Source: CAZHAX01 sp964530325
GTDB lineage: Bacteria; Chloroflexota; Anaerolineae; B4-G1
Direction: 5' to 3'
Length of the DNA stretch: 64,000 bases
NCBI GenBank assembly: GCA_964530325.1
Contig: CAZHAX010000002.1
Location: 1-64,000, forward strand
Every line of letters begins with the position of its first letter. Positions within the stretch are counted from its first letter, which is position 1. Position numbers and translations under genes: made by a program. The notes beneath the pieces were generated by a model. It did not search any database. It saw only the letters and a program-made list of their open reading frames with translations, and had not been told where the DNA came from. Shown piece by piece: positions 50,469 through 58,889 of this stretch.

Positions 50469-53400
50469 CTACGGGCCGCCGTATCCCCGAAAGATGAGGA
50501 TCAACCTGACGCGGCACGGCTCCGCCACCACCCACGCCGGCCGTTCAAGTAGTAGTCCCGTCCCATCCTCCAAGAAGGCCACGGAGTAGTGGGGCAGTTG
50601 CAGTGGGTCGGCGGGCAGCTGCAGCGCGTAGGTCACCGTGATCTGCCCGCCGGAGACGATGCTCCCTGCCCAATCGACTGCGTCGTCCGAGGCGGCTGCG
50701 CTCCCTCCCCCCGCCCAGACCAACGAGCCCGGCACGTACTCGGCGGTCGTGGGCAACGAGATCGCTACCGTCGCGCTCACCGCGGTCGCCGGCCCGGCGT
50801 TCGCCGCGGCGAGCGCGCAACTCACAACTGTCCCCGGCCGTGGCCGCTCCGGCTCGCACCACAGCGCCGAAGGGGATAGGTCCGGCGCGCCGATGCGCAC
50901 CACCGCGCCCCGGTCGAAACCTATGGAATGGTCATCCAGCCGCAGCCGGGCCGTGTTCGTGATCTGCGTGCCCGCGGTGCCCGTCAGCACCGCCGCGTAG
51001 GTCACCGTCACTCCCTCCCCCGGCCCCAGCTGCCCTGTCCAGCTCACCCGCGTCGTCGGCGGATCGTACGTCGCCGGCCCGGCCAGGCTTCCCGGCAAGA
51101 TCGTCGTGCTTGCAGGCAGGGTGTTCGAAAGCGACGCTGTCACTGTCAACGGGCCGTCGTTGCTCAGGAGTAGGGTGTAGGTCACAGCATCGCCGCTGCC
51201 CATCGCCGGCCGATTGGGGGAGAATGTCGAACCCCCTAGCCACGATAGCCACCCGACGGCCTGCTGCATCACCGCCGGACGCTCCGCCTCCGCCAGCGTC
51301 TCGAAGGGGAAGGAGAGGAAGACGGCCCTGTGATCCCCCTCTTCCCTCGAGAGCGCGATCGCCCGCCGGCCCTGATCGCGGAACGACACAGCCGTGCCCG
51401 GCCAGGGCTCGACTGCGTCCGACCAGTTGCGGAAGGGGTAGTCCAGCTCGTACGGTCCCAGCCGGTCGCCGGCCGGGTCGCCCACCACGCCTGTAGCGCT
51501 TGTCGCTGTGATGTCCTCCGCGAACGAAAGCAATCCCAGGCAGCGCCGGCTGAACGCCGAATCGCCGTGGAAGTACAGGAAGTCCTGTGACGAAAGGAAG
51601 AGGCGGCCTCCCTCTTCGAGGTAGCTCTCCAGCCAGCCGAGCTGCTCGCTCGTCACCGGTCGGTACCAGTCGTACCCCGTCCACCAGACGACGATCGGGT
51701 AGCGGGCCAGGATCTCGGGGTATGGGCCAACGTCCCAACCCGACCCGGTCGCCGGATGGGACTCCCAGACGTCATACGGCAGCCCTGCCGCACCGAGCGC
51801 CGCCTCGTACTTGGGGCGCTGTTCGTACCACCGGTCGTCGTCCACCAGCAGGATCGGTGCCGGCGCCTTCGTCGTCAGCGTGGCCGTCTGGACAAGCGTG
51901 GGCGAGAGAGTGGACTGGGCGGTGACCGTCACCTCGTCGCGGGCGTCCAACGCTGTGCTGATGGGAACCGTCACGCTGATCACCACGTTGTCGGACGTAC
52001 AGGGGCTCAGTGTGAGAGCGGGCGTGCTCAGCTGCGTGCTCCACGAGTTGCCCGAGAGCGTCAGTGTGAACGCGTCGCTGCTGCCGCTCTGGCCAACGTG
52101 GCGCAATCGCAGCGCGTGGGTGACGATGCTGCCTGCTACGCCGATGCCTGTCTGCTCAGCAGGGCTCAGCTCGAAGCCGACAGCCGCCGGCTCGGCGGCC
52201 AGCCAGTCGAGCGCCGTGCTCATGATCTCCTGGCGGCCCGCCCGGCTCTCTATGGCCTCGAACCCGAAGGATAGGTAGATCACCTTGTAGGGCAGGCAGG
52301 TGCCGATACTCAAGGCCCCACATCCGCCTTCCCGGTAGACGAGAGCCCCGGCCGCGCTGTCGGGATCGAAGGGAGCCACCACGTCCGGCGAGAACTGATT
52401 GTCCGCCCCGCCGGGTCCGGCGATCGTGATCGTCCGCCCGGCGAAGAGGCTGCCCTCCGCGCCCTCCAATACCCAGTCATCGGCGTTGTCCTCGACGAGT
52501 TGGGCTTTCAGGTAGTCCCGGTAGTACGGAGCGTAGAAGAAGCCCGTACCCCCGTCGTCCAGGTAGCCCACATCCTGCCCGCTCAGCAGGAGCCGTCCGC
52601 CGGAGGAGAGGTGGCCGGTGATCGCCGACTGGGCCCCAATGGACCCAGGGGCGTCCTCCGGAGCGCTCCAGACGACGATGCCGTAGGGCGTCAGGTCGCC
52701 TGCCTCCGGTACGTCGCCCGGGAGCGACTTGACCACCCACTCGTCGTAGGTATATGCCAGATCGTCGAGCGCCTCCTGGTAGTAGCCGATCTGGCTGTCG
52801 TAGTCCCAGGCGCCGCTGTCGACGAGTAGGATCGAAGGCGCCGCGGGCAGGGCGAGGGAGACGGTCGTTGCCTGGCCGGCCGTGATATATGCCGTGGCTG
52901 TGAGCACCCGGTATCCCAGCTGGCTGGCCCGGACTACGTAGACCCCCTCCGGCGGCTTGAATCTGTACGAGCTGGCGGTGGCCGTGAGCGGGGTGCCCTC
53001 GAGCGTGATCGTGGCCGTGAGCGGCGCGCCCGTGGCGGCGGCGGTGGCGTTTGCCTGTAGCGTCCCCGTGGGCAGCGCGCTCAGCGAGAAATCGGCCACG
53101 CTCACCGTATCCGTGGCCACCCCGATACTGCTGATCGCACCGGACAAGTGGCCGAAGGCGGAGGCGTTCAGGTCGTAGGTCCCGGGAGCGATGGCCATCG
53201 AGTAGAGCCCGGCACCGTCAGAACTTGCACTGCCCCCTCCGCCCTCGCCGTGGGGCGTGGCGATGACCAAGGCGCCGGCGATCGGCTGGCCAGTGCCGTA
53301 CGTCGTGACCGTCCCGGAGATGTAGCCGGGATGGGTGACGCTCGCCAGCGCGGCAAAGACATCTATCCGCCCCCAGCCGGAGTCGTTGTTGGGCACCGGC

Positions 53401-54785
53401 GAGCCAAGGGGCACGGCTGTGCTGGTGATGATGTGATAGGTGTCGCTGATCGTCAGCGCCGGGTTGGCCGAAAGCAGCAGCGCGCTCAGGCCGGCGACGT
53501 GCGGCGCAGCCATCGACGTGCCCTGCTTCGTGCCGTATACGCCGCCGGGCAGGCTGGAGCGGACGCCGACGCCCGGAGCGGCGACGTGCGGGCGTATCTC
53601 ACCCCAGGGCGAGGGGCCACGGCTGGAGAAGCTGACCACGTCATCGTCCGAGTCTGTGGCTCCCACGGCGAAGGCCTCTGGCAGGGCGGCCGGCGAGCCG
53701 ACCGTGCCCTCGAGCGGCCCGTCGTTGCCATTGGAGAAGATGGCGACGATGCCGGCGACCCGCAGGGCCACGATGTCGGCCCGGAACGTGGTCAGGTAGC
53801 CGTTCGAGCTACCCCAGGAGCAGTTGACGACGTCGGGCGCGCGGCCCGGGTCGCCGCCGGGGGCCAGCAGCCATTCGAAGCCGGCGTGGATCCAGGAGTC
53901 CCAGCCGTGGCCGGTGCTATCGAGGACCTTCAAGGCGATCCACTTGGCGCCGGGCGCCACGCCAATACCGGACTGTCCCACCGCTGTGCCCAGCGTGTGT
54001 GTGCCGTGGCTGTGATCGTCCATCGGATAGAGCGTGCCGTTGACTGCGTCGTACCAGTTGCCGCTGTGCACGTGCGAGCCGTGGGGGTTGTAGCCCCGAT
54101 AGTTGGCCTGCAGGTCCGGGTGAAGCCAATCAACGCCCGTGTCCATTCCGGCGACCGTTGTTCCCGTGCCGGATATACTGAGCGAGGCCCACACCTCGGG
54201 TGCGCGTACCTGGGCTATGTTCCACTCCACCGCCGAGGCGCTGGAGCTGACCAGCGATTCCGTCGTCTCCCTCTCGTCCAAGATCCAGCGGCGGTAGTGG
54301 TCGAGGCGGATCGTGGCTATGGAGCGGTGCTGCGCGAGCGCCCGGATTAGTGAGGGGCGGGCCTCCAGAGCGAGTCCGTTGAAGATCCAGAACGACCTGA
54401 AGGAGCGGACGAGGCCCGCGGCCCTGGTCGCCTCCAGGAAGCCGATCAGCTCTGACTGCGACCGCGCTGCTGTAGTCTGCAGCGCTTCTACCGCGCGCCG
54501 AGCGCTGTCTTCGGCGTCCGTCCCGCGGGAACTCGCCTCTTCCGGGTCTGCCTGCTCGCGGAGCTCGACGATGACCCGGAGCTCGTCATGCTCGCGCGAC
54601 CTAGCCAGCGCCCGGACCAGCTCGGGAGCGAGCACGCCCCCCGGCGGGTCAGGCTGAGTCGCTGCGTCGCTCGCCGGGGTTGGCGGGTCGCGCGCGGGGG
54701 GAGGCGGGGGTTCGCCCCCGCTGGCGCTGGCCCCGGTAGCCAGCAGGAAGAACAGACAGGCCAGCCAGCGAGCACTCCTCTTCAC
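50469..54785 (-). CDS. Giant secreted subtilisin-like serine protease
   Basis: A 1438-aa exported S8 peptidase. Signal VKRSARWLACLFFLLATGASAS, Pro-rich linker, inhibitor-I9-like propeptide (about 65-165), then the catalytic domain with Asp215 (VAGMDTGVDWLHPDL), His260 (DHSHGTHTLGTAVG), oxyanion Asn (FSNGNDG) and Ser424 (GTSMAAPHVAGLSALLLS). A carboxypeptidase-regulatory-like domain follows (ISGTVTTYGTGQPIAGALV), then beta-rich modules including two with ILLVDDDRWYE-type starts and DUF11-like repeats (SNDGPLTVTASLSNTLPASTTI). It ends without an obvious anchor. The GTG at 54785 is the only start before the signal that does not run through the promoter; predicted mRNA has a leader of only about 4 nt. 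Likely an extracellular protein-degrading enzyme. Confidence 0.9.
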   Translation of the reverse strand: MKRSARWLACLFFLLATGASASGGEPPPPPARDPPTPASDAATQPDPPGGVLAPELVRALARSREHDELRVIVELREQADPEEASSRGTDAEDSARRAVEALQTTAARSQSELIGFLEATRAAGLVRSFRSFWIFNGLALEARPSLIRALAQHRSIATIRLDHYRRWILDERETTESLVSSSASAVEWNIAQVRAPEVWASLSISGTGTTVAGMDTGVDWLHPDLQANYRGYNPHGSHVHSGNWYDAVNGTLYPMDDHSHGTHTLGTAVGQSGIGVAPGAKWIALKVLDSTGHGWDSWIHAGFEWLLAPGGDPGRAPDVVNCSWGSSNGYLTTFRADIVALRVAGIVAIFSNGNDGPLEGTVGSPAALPEAFAVGATDSDDDVVSFSSRGPSPWGEIRPHVAAPGVGVRSSLPGGVYGTKQGTSMAAPHVAGLSALLLSANPALTISDTYHIITSTAVPLGSPVPNNDSGWGRIDVFAALASVTHPGYISGTVTTYGTGQPIAGALVIATPHGEGGGGSASSDGAGLYSMAIAPGTYDLNASAFGHLSGAISSIGVATDTVSVADFSLSALPTGTLQANATAAATGAPLTATITLEGTPLTATASSYRFKPPEGVYVVRASQLGYRVLTATAYITAGQATTVSLALPAAPSILLVDSGAWDYDSQIGYYQEALDDLAYTYDEWVVKSLPGDVPEAGDLTPYGIVVWSAPEDAPGSIGAQSAITGHLSSGGRLLLSGQDVGYLDDGGTGFFYAPYYRDYLKAQLVEDNADDWVLEGAEGSLFAGRTITIAGPGGADNQFSPDVVAPFDPDSAAGALVYREGGCGALSIGTCLPYKVIYLSFGFEAIESRAGRQEIMSTALDWLAAEPAAVGFELSPAEQTGIGVAGSIVTHALRLRHVGQSGSSDAFTLTLSGNSWSTQLSTPALTLSPCTSDNVVISVTVPISTALDARDEVTVTAQSTLSPTLVQTATLTTKAPAPILLVDDDRWYEQRPKYEAALGAAGLPYDVWESHPATGSGWDVGPYPEILARYPIVVWWTGYDWYRPVTSEQLGWLESYLEEGGRLFLSSQDFLYFHGDSAFSRRCLGLLSFAEDITATSATGVVGDPAGDRLGPYELDYPFRNWSDAVEPWPGTAVSFRDQGRRAIALSREEGDHRAVFLSFPFETLAEAERPAVMQQAVGWLSWLGGSTFSPNRPAMGSGDAVTYTLLLSNDGPLTVTASLSNTLPASTTILPGSLAGPATYDPPTTRVSWTGQLGPGEGVTVTYAAVLTGTAGTQITNTARLRLDDHSIGFDRGAVVRIGAPDLSPSALWCEPERPRPGTVVSCALAAANAGPATAVSATVAISLPTTAEYVPGSLVWAGGGSAAASDDAVDWAGSIVSGGQITVTYALQLPADPLQLPHYSVAFLEDGTGLLLERPAWVVAEPCRVRLILIFRGYGGP

Positions 54786-54795
54786 AGCACAAACG

Positions 54796-54804
54796 ATTAT
54801 ATCA
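54796..54804 (-). promoter_or_regulatory. Extended -10 promoter of the subtilase gene (near-leaderless)
   Basis: On the minus strand TGA-TATAAT (54804-54796) is a perfect extended -10. Transcription would start at about 54789, some 4 nt before the GTG at 54785, leaving no room for a ribosome-binding site. Confidence 0.55.
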
Positions 54805-54901
54805 GAAAGAGGGCGTTCGCCCAGGGGGTGGCGTCCGGGTTGGTGTGGCCCTGCCGGCGTCCGGTAGGGGCAAGGCACGCCTCGCCCCTACGGCGTCGTT
54901 C

Positions 54902-54910
54902 TGCTATAAT
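54902..54910 (+). promoter_or_regulatory. Extended -10 promoter of the methyltransferase gene
   Basis: TGC-TATAAT (54902-54910) is a perfect extended -10 element. A start near 54917 leaves an 11-nt leader containing GGGAGG before the ATG at 54928. The -35 region is GC-rich and unrecognisable. Confidence 0.55.
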
Positions 54911-54927
54911 CCACACGGGAGGCACGA

Positions 54928-55581
54928 ATGAGCGCTGTGTTCATGCGCGTGCTCGAATCGACGCCCGACCGCTACGACGCCGTGATGAGGGCGCTGACGC
55001 TTGGACGGGTCGAGCGGAGCTACGATCGCCTGGCCGCGCGCCTCGAGCCGGGCTGGCGCCTGCTCGACGTCGGCGCCGGCACCGGCGGGCTGGCATTGCG
55101 TGCGGCGGCGCGAGGCTGCCAGGTCTTGGCTATCGACGTCAACGCTGGGATGCTGGCAATCGCCCGGGGCAAGGGGGACGCGGCGGGCCTTGCTGGCCGC
55201 GTGGAGTGGCGGGAGATGGGCGTGGCGGAGGTCGATAGCCTCCCTGCAGCCGGCTTCGATGCCGTCTCTGCCGGGCTCTGTCTGTCTGAGCTGTCCGCAG
55301 ACGAAAGGCGCTACTTTCTCGGTCAGGCGCTCAGGCTGCTGCGGCCGGGAGGGCTGCTGCTGCTGGCGGACGAGGTAGCGGCGCCGGGGCTGGCCGGGCT
55401 GCTCCTCCGCGCGGTCCGCGTCCCCCTCACCGCGCTCACCTGGCTGCTGGCTGGCAGCACGACGCGGGCCGTTCCCGATCTGGAGGGGCTCGTGAGGAGG
55501 ACAGGGCTTGAGATCGTGGAATCCCAGTGTGGGCTGCTGGGCGGGTGGCAGGAGCTGGTGGCCAGGCGGCCTAAGGATTGA
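54928..55581 (+). CDS. Class I SAM-dependent methyltransferase
   Basis: A 217-aa UbiE/Methyltransf_11-like enzyme. Motif I is RLLDVGAGTGGLALRAAARG, followed by VLAIDVNAGMLAIARGKG, GFDAVSAGLCLSELSADERRYFLGQALRLLRPGGLLLLADEV. The substrate is unknown. The later hydrophobic segment (GLLLRAVRVPLTALTWLLAG) and the motif set are those of small-molecule or corrinoid-associated methyltransferases. It is convergent with the next gene and their ends overlap by 11 bp. ATG with GGGAGG upstream. Confidence 0.82.
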   Translation: MSAVFMRVLESTPDRYDAVMRALTLGRVERSYDRLAARLEPGWRLLDVGAGTGGLALRAAARGCQVLAIDVNAGMLAIARGKGDAAGLAGRVEWREMGVAEVDSLPAAGFDAVSAGLCLSELSADERRYFLGQALRLLRPGGLLLLADEVAAPGLAGLLLRAVRVPLTALTWLLAGSTTRAVPDLEGLVRRTGLEIVESQCGLLGGWQELVARRPKD

Positions 55582-56470
55582 GGACCTGCACGGTCGGCCG
55601 CAGCCCCAGATCATCGATCAGCCCGTTCAGTTCTATGTCGTTCAGCCGCCGGCCCTTGCCCGCGTAGGCGGTCAGAGCCGCCTCGAGAGCGTTTGTGCCG
55701 AACGAGCGGCCGTCGTAGCGCGGGGTGGTCGTGACCACTTTGTGCACCCCCCGGGACGCGAGCAGCCCGACGTTCTCCTCGGTCGTCGTGTTCGTGACCA
55801 CCGTCTTGCCGGCCAGGTCATTCGGCATGTACTTGCGCATGAAAAGAAAGTCGCCGGCGAGCAGATCGGCCTCCTCGAAGCAACGGGTATGCTTCGGCTC
55901 CTGTTCCGCCCCGCCGCTGCCGTAGAAGATCATGCTCATAGGGAAGAAGCTGACGATGGGCAGGAGGACCCGCGCCAGCCTGCGGTAGCTTTCGATGCCA
56001 CGCACCGGGATGGGGAGGCCCAGGCCGACCATCAGATCGCCAAAGACCACCTCATCCGCCGCCTCGGTGACCGCCTCGGCCAGCCCCAGCCTGTCGACGG
56101 CCATCGGCATGAAAGCCTTCCGGAAACGGGGCCGGCCTCCCAGATCCGCTTCGGCCAGTTCGAAGACCCGCCGCTCGAGCGTGTGCTTCAGTCCGCGGCC
56201 GTCGACGACCGGCGTGTGCCGCACGCCCCGTACCAGCTTGAGCGCGGCGCGGAGGGGATACTCGCGCTGACCCAGCCGCAGGTAGAGATCGGCGCCGCCT
56301 ACACCGAGCGCATCGACCTGTCCGTCGAGCTCGGCAAAGAGCCGCTGAGCGGCCGGCACGTCGCCATCGGTGCCTATCCGCTCGACGCTGACCGGTGTGC
56401 CGGCGAGATTGGCGACCACGCGCTTATCGCGCGCTGAACTACCCAGGCTTACGCTGACCGCTCTCTTCAT
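55571..56470 (-). CDS. Quinate 5-dehydrogenase-like conserved protein
   Basis: A 299-aa protein resembling conserved proteins annotated in Chloroflexota as quinate 5-dehydrogenase. Landmarks: VSVSLGSSARDKRVV, VDALGVGGADLYLRLGQREYPLRAALKLVRGVRHTPVVDGRGLKHTLERR, ADEVVFGDLMVGLGLPIPV, KTVVTNTTTEENVGLLASRGVHKVVTTTPRYDGRSFGTNALEAAL. The NTTTEE and GxxKVVTTTPRxDGRSFGTN segments look like a binding site, but I see no Rossmann glycine motif that proves dehydrogenase activity. ATG at 56470 has AAGGGG upstream. The annotation by family name is from memory. Confidence 0.55.
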   Translation of the reverse strand: MKRAVSVSLGSSARDKRVVANLAGTPVSVERIGTDGDVPAAQRLFAELDGQVDALGVGGADLYLRLGQREYPLRAALKLVRGVRHTPVVDGRGLKHTLERRVFELAEADLGGRPRFRKAFMPMAVDRLGLAEAVTEAADEVVFGDLMVGLGLPIPVRGIESYRRLARVLLPIVSFFPMSMIFYGSGGAEQEPKHTRCFEEADLLAGDFLFMRKYMPNDLAGKTVVTNTTTEENVGLLASRGVHKVVTTTPRYDGRSFGTNALEAALTAYAGKGRRLNDIELNGLIDDLGLRPTVQVLNP

Positions 56471-56539
56471 GGGCGCCCCTTGGGTTCTCCGGGCGGCATT
56501 ATACACCTCCGCGCGGGCCTGCGAAAGCGCCACGGATCT

Positions 56540-56640
56540 ACCGCAGAGAGCGCAGAGATCGCGGAGAAGCCGAAAGCGGCGGGGAGGGGGCAGCCCCGAA
56601 GAGGATTGTCACCCTCGGCGCCCTCTGCGTGCTCTGCGGT
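56540..56640. repeat. 101-bp palindromic element with 27-bp inverted repeats of 9-bp units
   Basis: The left arm (56540-56566) and right arm (56614-56640) are imperfect inverted copies of 27 bp, each built from 9-bp units resembling CGCAGAGNN (ACCGCAGAG, AGCGCAGAG, ATCGCGGAG on the left). The 47-bp centre is non-coding. Such nonanucleotide-based palindromes are scattered in many genomes and behave like miniature repeats. It sits between the divergent quinate-dehydrogenase-like and HgcA-like genes. Confidence 0.65.
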
Positions 56641-56665
56641 TGGTGTGTCCGGAGGGGCTGTCTGC

Positions 56666-56694
56666 TTGTGCTCGCCTGGCCCGCAGGCTATAAT
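56666..56694 (+). promoter_or_regulatory. Promoter of the HgcA-like fusion gene
   Basis: TTGTGC (56666-56671), a 17-bp spacer and a consensus TATAAT (56689-56694). Start near 56701 with a leader of about 50 nt. No clear ribosome-binding site precedes the ATG at 56752. Confidence 0.6.
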
Positions 56695-56751
56695 CATTCG
56701 CGCAGAGGCTGATGCCCGCAGTCGCCGCCTGTTCTGGCTTGTTTGCGTGCA

Positions 56752-57849
56752 ATGATTGACACAGCGCTGCCCCGGCCGCTGTTGTGGCTTGTCACAACAG
56801 CGCTTCGCCTGCTTCCCTGGCCTACTCGCACAGGGCTGCGCCGTGTGGGCAGCCCGGGTCCGTCGTCCTCTGTCGTACTCACGGCCAACTTCGCGCTGAC
56901 CGTGCAACGGGTGAGGCGGGCGCTGCGCGGCCTCGATGCCTGGCTCCTGGTGGCGAACTCGCGCGGCATCAACGTCTGGTGCGCCGCCGCCGGCGGCCAT
57001 CTGACGACGCACGACGTCATTTCCTCGCTGAAGACGACCACCGTTGCCGATAGTGTATCGCACCGTCGCCTCGTGCTGCCCCAGTTGGCGGCCGCCGGCG
57101 TGGAGGCGGACGAGGTGCGGCGGCGAGCCGGCTGGGAGGTGGTCTGGGGGCCGGTCGATGTGCGCGATCTGCCCTCGTTCCTGCAAGGCGAGGAGTCGCC
57201 CCAGATGCGCCAGGTCGAGTTCGGGCTCCTCCAGCGCGTCGAGATGGCCGTGATGTGGGCCGCTCCGCTTTCTCTGCTCGCCCTGGCCGCAGCGCTCGTC
57301 TGGCCAGAGGGGGCGCTGCCGCTCCTGGGTACCATCTGGGGCCTTGCGCTGGCCGTCTATCTCGCTTTCCCTCTATATGAGCGGCTCGTCGCACGCACCG
57401 GGTTGGCCGGCTTCCTGACCCTGTTTGGAGTGTTTGCCGTGGCAGGGGCCGCGATGGTTGACATACTGGGCGGCAACCTGGCCTGGCCGTTCCTGCTCCG
57501 CTGGGGTGGGATTGGCTTGGCTACGGTCTTCATGCTCGGGATCGACCTGGCCGGCAGTACTCCGCTCTACAAGAGCTGGGTCCAGCCCGAGCGCCGCTGC
57601 ACTGTGGCCCTGGCTGTGGAGCGGTGCACAGCCTGCGGTCGCTGCGCCGAGGTCTGCCCGCGAGGGGTGTTCGTCGTGGAGCGGGTTGCCGCCCTGCGCC
57701 AGGCCGATCGCTGCGAGCAGTGTGGGGCTTGCATCGTCCAGTGCCCGGAGGACGCACTCAGCTTCGCCGGCCCGGGCGGTGAGAGCGTCGGTGCCGACAT
57801 CATCCGCAGGCACAAGCTCAACCTGCTGGGGCGGAGGGGCCACGACTAG
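56752..57849 (+). CDS. Membrane HgcA-like corrinoid protein fused to an HgcB-like ferredoxin
   Basis: A 365-aa protein. Residues 30-155 match HgcA's corrinoid-binding domain: SSSVVLTANFALTVQRVRRALRGLDAWLLV, the cap-helix motif NVWCAAAGGH (Cys77 would be the lower cobalt ligand), SVSHRRLVLPQLAAAGVEADEVRRRAGWEVVWGPVDVRDLPSFL. About four helices (165-285) end in GIDLAGSTPLYKSW, again HgcA-like. Residues 292-331 carry two CxxCxxCxxxCP clusters (Cys 292, 295, 298, 302 and 321, 324, 327, 331), as in HgcB. Differences from mercury methylators: the cap-helix Lys is Gly (AAG-K to AAG-G) and there is no C-terminal Cys pair. A corrinoid methyl-transfer role is inferred; mercury methylation is uncertain. 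ATG at 56752; TTG at 56743 is possible. Confidence 0.85.
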   Translation: MIDTALPRPLLWLVTTALRLLPWPTRTGLRRVGSPGPSSSVVLTANFALTVQRVRRALRGLDAWLLVANSRGINVWCAAAGGHLTTHDVISSLKTTTVADSVSHRRLVLPQLAAAGVEADEVRRRAGWEVVWGPVDVRDLPSFLQGEESPQMRQVEFGLLQRVEMAVMWAAPLSLLALAAALVWPEGALPLLGTIWGLALAVYLAFPLYERLVARTGLAGFLTLFGVFAVAGAAMVDILGGNLAWPFLLRWGGIGLATVFMLGIDLAGSTPLYKSWVQPERRCTVALAVERCTACGRCAEVCPRGVFVVERVAALRQADRCEQCGACIVQCPEDALSFAGPGGESVGADIIRRHKLNLLGRRGHD

Positions 57850-57930
57850 CGGTGGCTCCAGGCACAGCGCTCGTCCTCGGGATTGCTCGAGGAGTCTGAG
57901 AATGACGTATCCGTCTGGGGAGGCGTCAAC

Positions 57931-58878
57931 GTGAAGAAGGTGGCCAAGTTCGTCAAGGCCGTAGTCAAGAACGTCGAAACAGTGATCGTGGGCAAGGCTC
58001 GCCAAGTCGAGCTCCTCCTGGCTGCGGTGCTCTGCCAGGGTCACGTCCTGATCGATGACGTCCCCGGCGTGGGCAAGACTATGCTCGCCCGCGCGGTAGC
58101 GGGCAGCATGGGGCTCGATTGCAGGCGGCTCCAGTGCACGCCCGATCTTCTGCCCAACGACATCACCGGAGTGAATGTGTTTAACCAGAAGACCGCCGAA
58201 TTCGAGTTCCGCCCGGGCCCCGTCTTCGTCAACATCCTCCTGGCGGACGAGATCAACCGGGCCACGCCGCGGACGCAGGCCGCACTGCTCGAGGCCATGC
58301 AGGAGCGGCAGGTATCGATCGACGGGGTCACGCATCCGCTCGACGCCCCCTTCCTGGTTCTGGCCACGCAGAACCCGGTCGAGCACGAGGGCACCTTTGC
58401 CTTGCCGGAGGCGCAGAGGGACCGCTTCCTGATCAGCCTGTCGCTGGGCTATCCCGAGGGCGAGGATGAGATAGAGATGCTGCGCAACCTGCGGAAGACC
58501 CACCCGATCGAGGCCATCGGATCCGTTGTCGACGGATCGAAGCTGATCGACCTGGCCGACCTGGTGACCGACGTCCACGTCGACGAGACAGTGGAGCACT
58601 ACATCCTGGCCATTGTGCAGGCCACCCGCACGCACTCGGACGTTGGCCTGGGGGCCAGCCCGCGCGGCTCGCTGGCCCTGTACAAGATGGCCCAGGCCAT
58701 GGCTGCGCTGCAGGGCCGCGACTACGTGCTGCCGGACGACGTAAAGGAGCTGGTTCCGCTCACGCTCTCCCATCGGTTGATCATCAGACCCGAAAGCCAG
58801 CTGCGAGGACGTACTCCGGCGAGCGTGCTCGAGCGCATAGTCGAGGACACGCCCTTGGATGTGGGCGATCATCGGTAG
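57931..58878 (+). CDS. MoxR-family AAA+ ATPase
   Basis: A 315-aa chaperone-like ATPase of the MoxR group. Walker A DDVPGVGKT, Walker B ILLADEINRATPRTQAALLEAMQE, sensor LVLATQNPVEHEGTFALPEAQRDRF. The C-terminal lid is VGLGASPRGSLALYKMAQAMAALQGRDYVLPDDVKELVPLTLSHRLI. MoxR proteins help assemble or activate metal- or cofactor-dependent complexes, usually with a DUF58 partner, here the next gene. The GTG at 57931 follows GGGGAGG; in-frame codons upstream lack one. It is 81 bp after the HgcA-like gene on the same strand. Confidence 0.92.
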   Translation: MKKVAKFVKAVVKNVETVIVGKARQVELLLAAVLCQGHVLIDDVPGVGKTMLARAVAGSMGLDCRRLQCTPDLLPNDITGVNVFNQKTAEFEFRPGPVFVNILLADEINRATPRTQAALLEAMQERQVSIDGVTHPLDAPFLVLATQNPVEHEGTFALPEAQRDRFLISLSLGYPEGEDEIEMLRNLRKTHPIEAIGSVVDGSKLIDLADLVTDVHVDETVEHYILAIVQATRTHSDVGLGASPRGSLALYKMAQAMAALQGRDYVLPDDVKELVPLTLSHRLIIRPESQLRGRTPASVLERIVEDTPLDVGDHR

Positions 58879-58889
58879 ACAGCGCCTCC

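Noticed and set aside
53148..54350. 400-aa plus-strand frame opposite the subtilase
   Set aside because: The opposite strand encodes the complete Asp-His-Ser catalytic domain; the plus frame has no start signal or domain.
57373..58872. 499-aa minus-strand frame opposite moxR
   Set aside because: It is antisense to the Walker A/B and sensor motifs of MoxR and to the ferredoxin Cys clusters.
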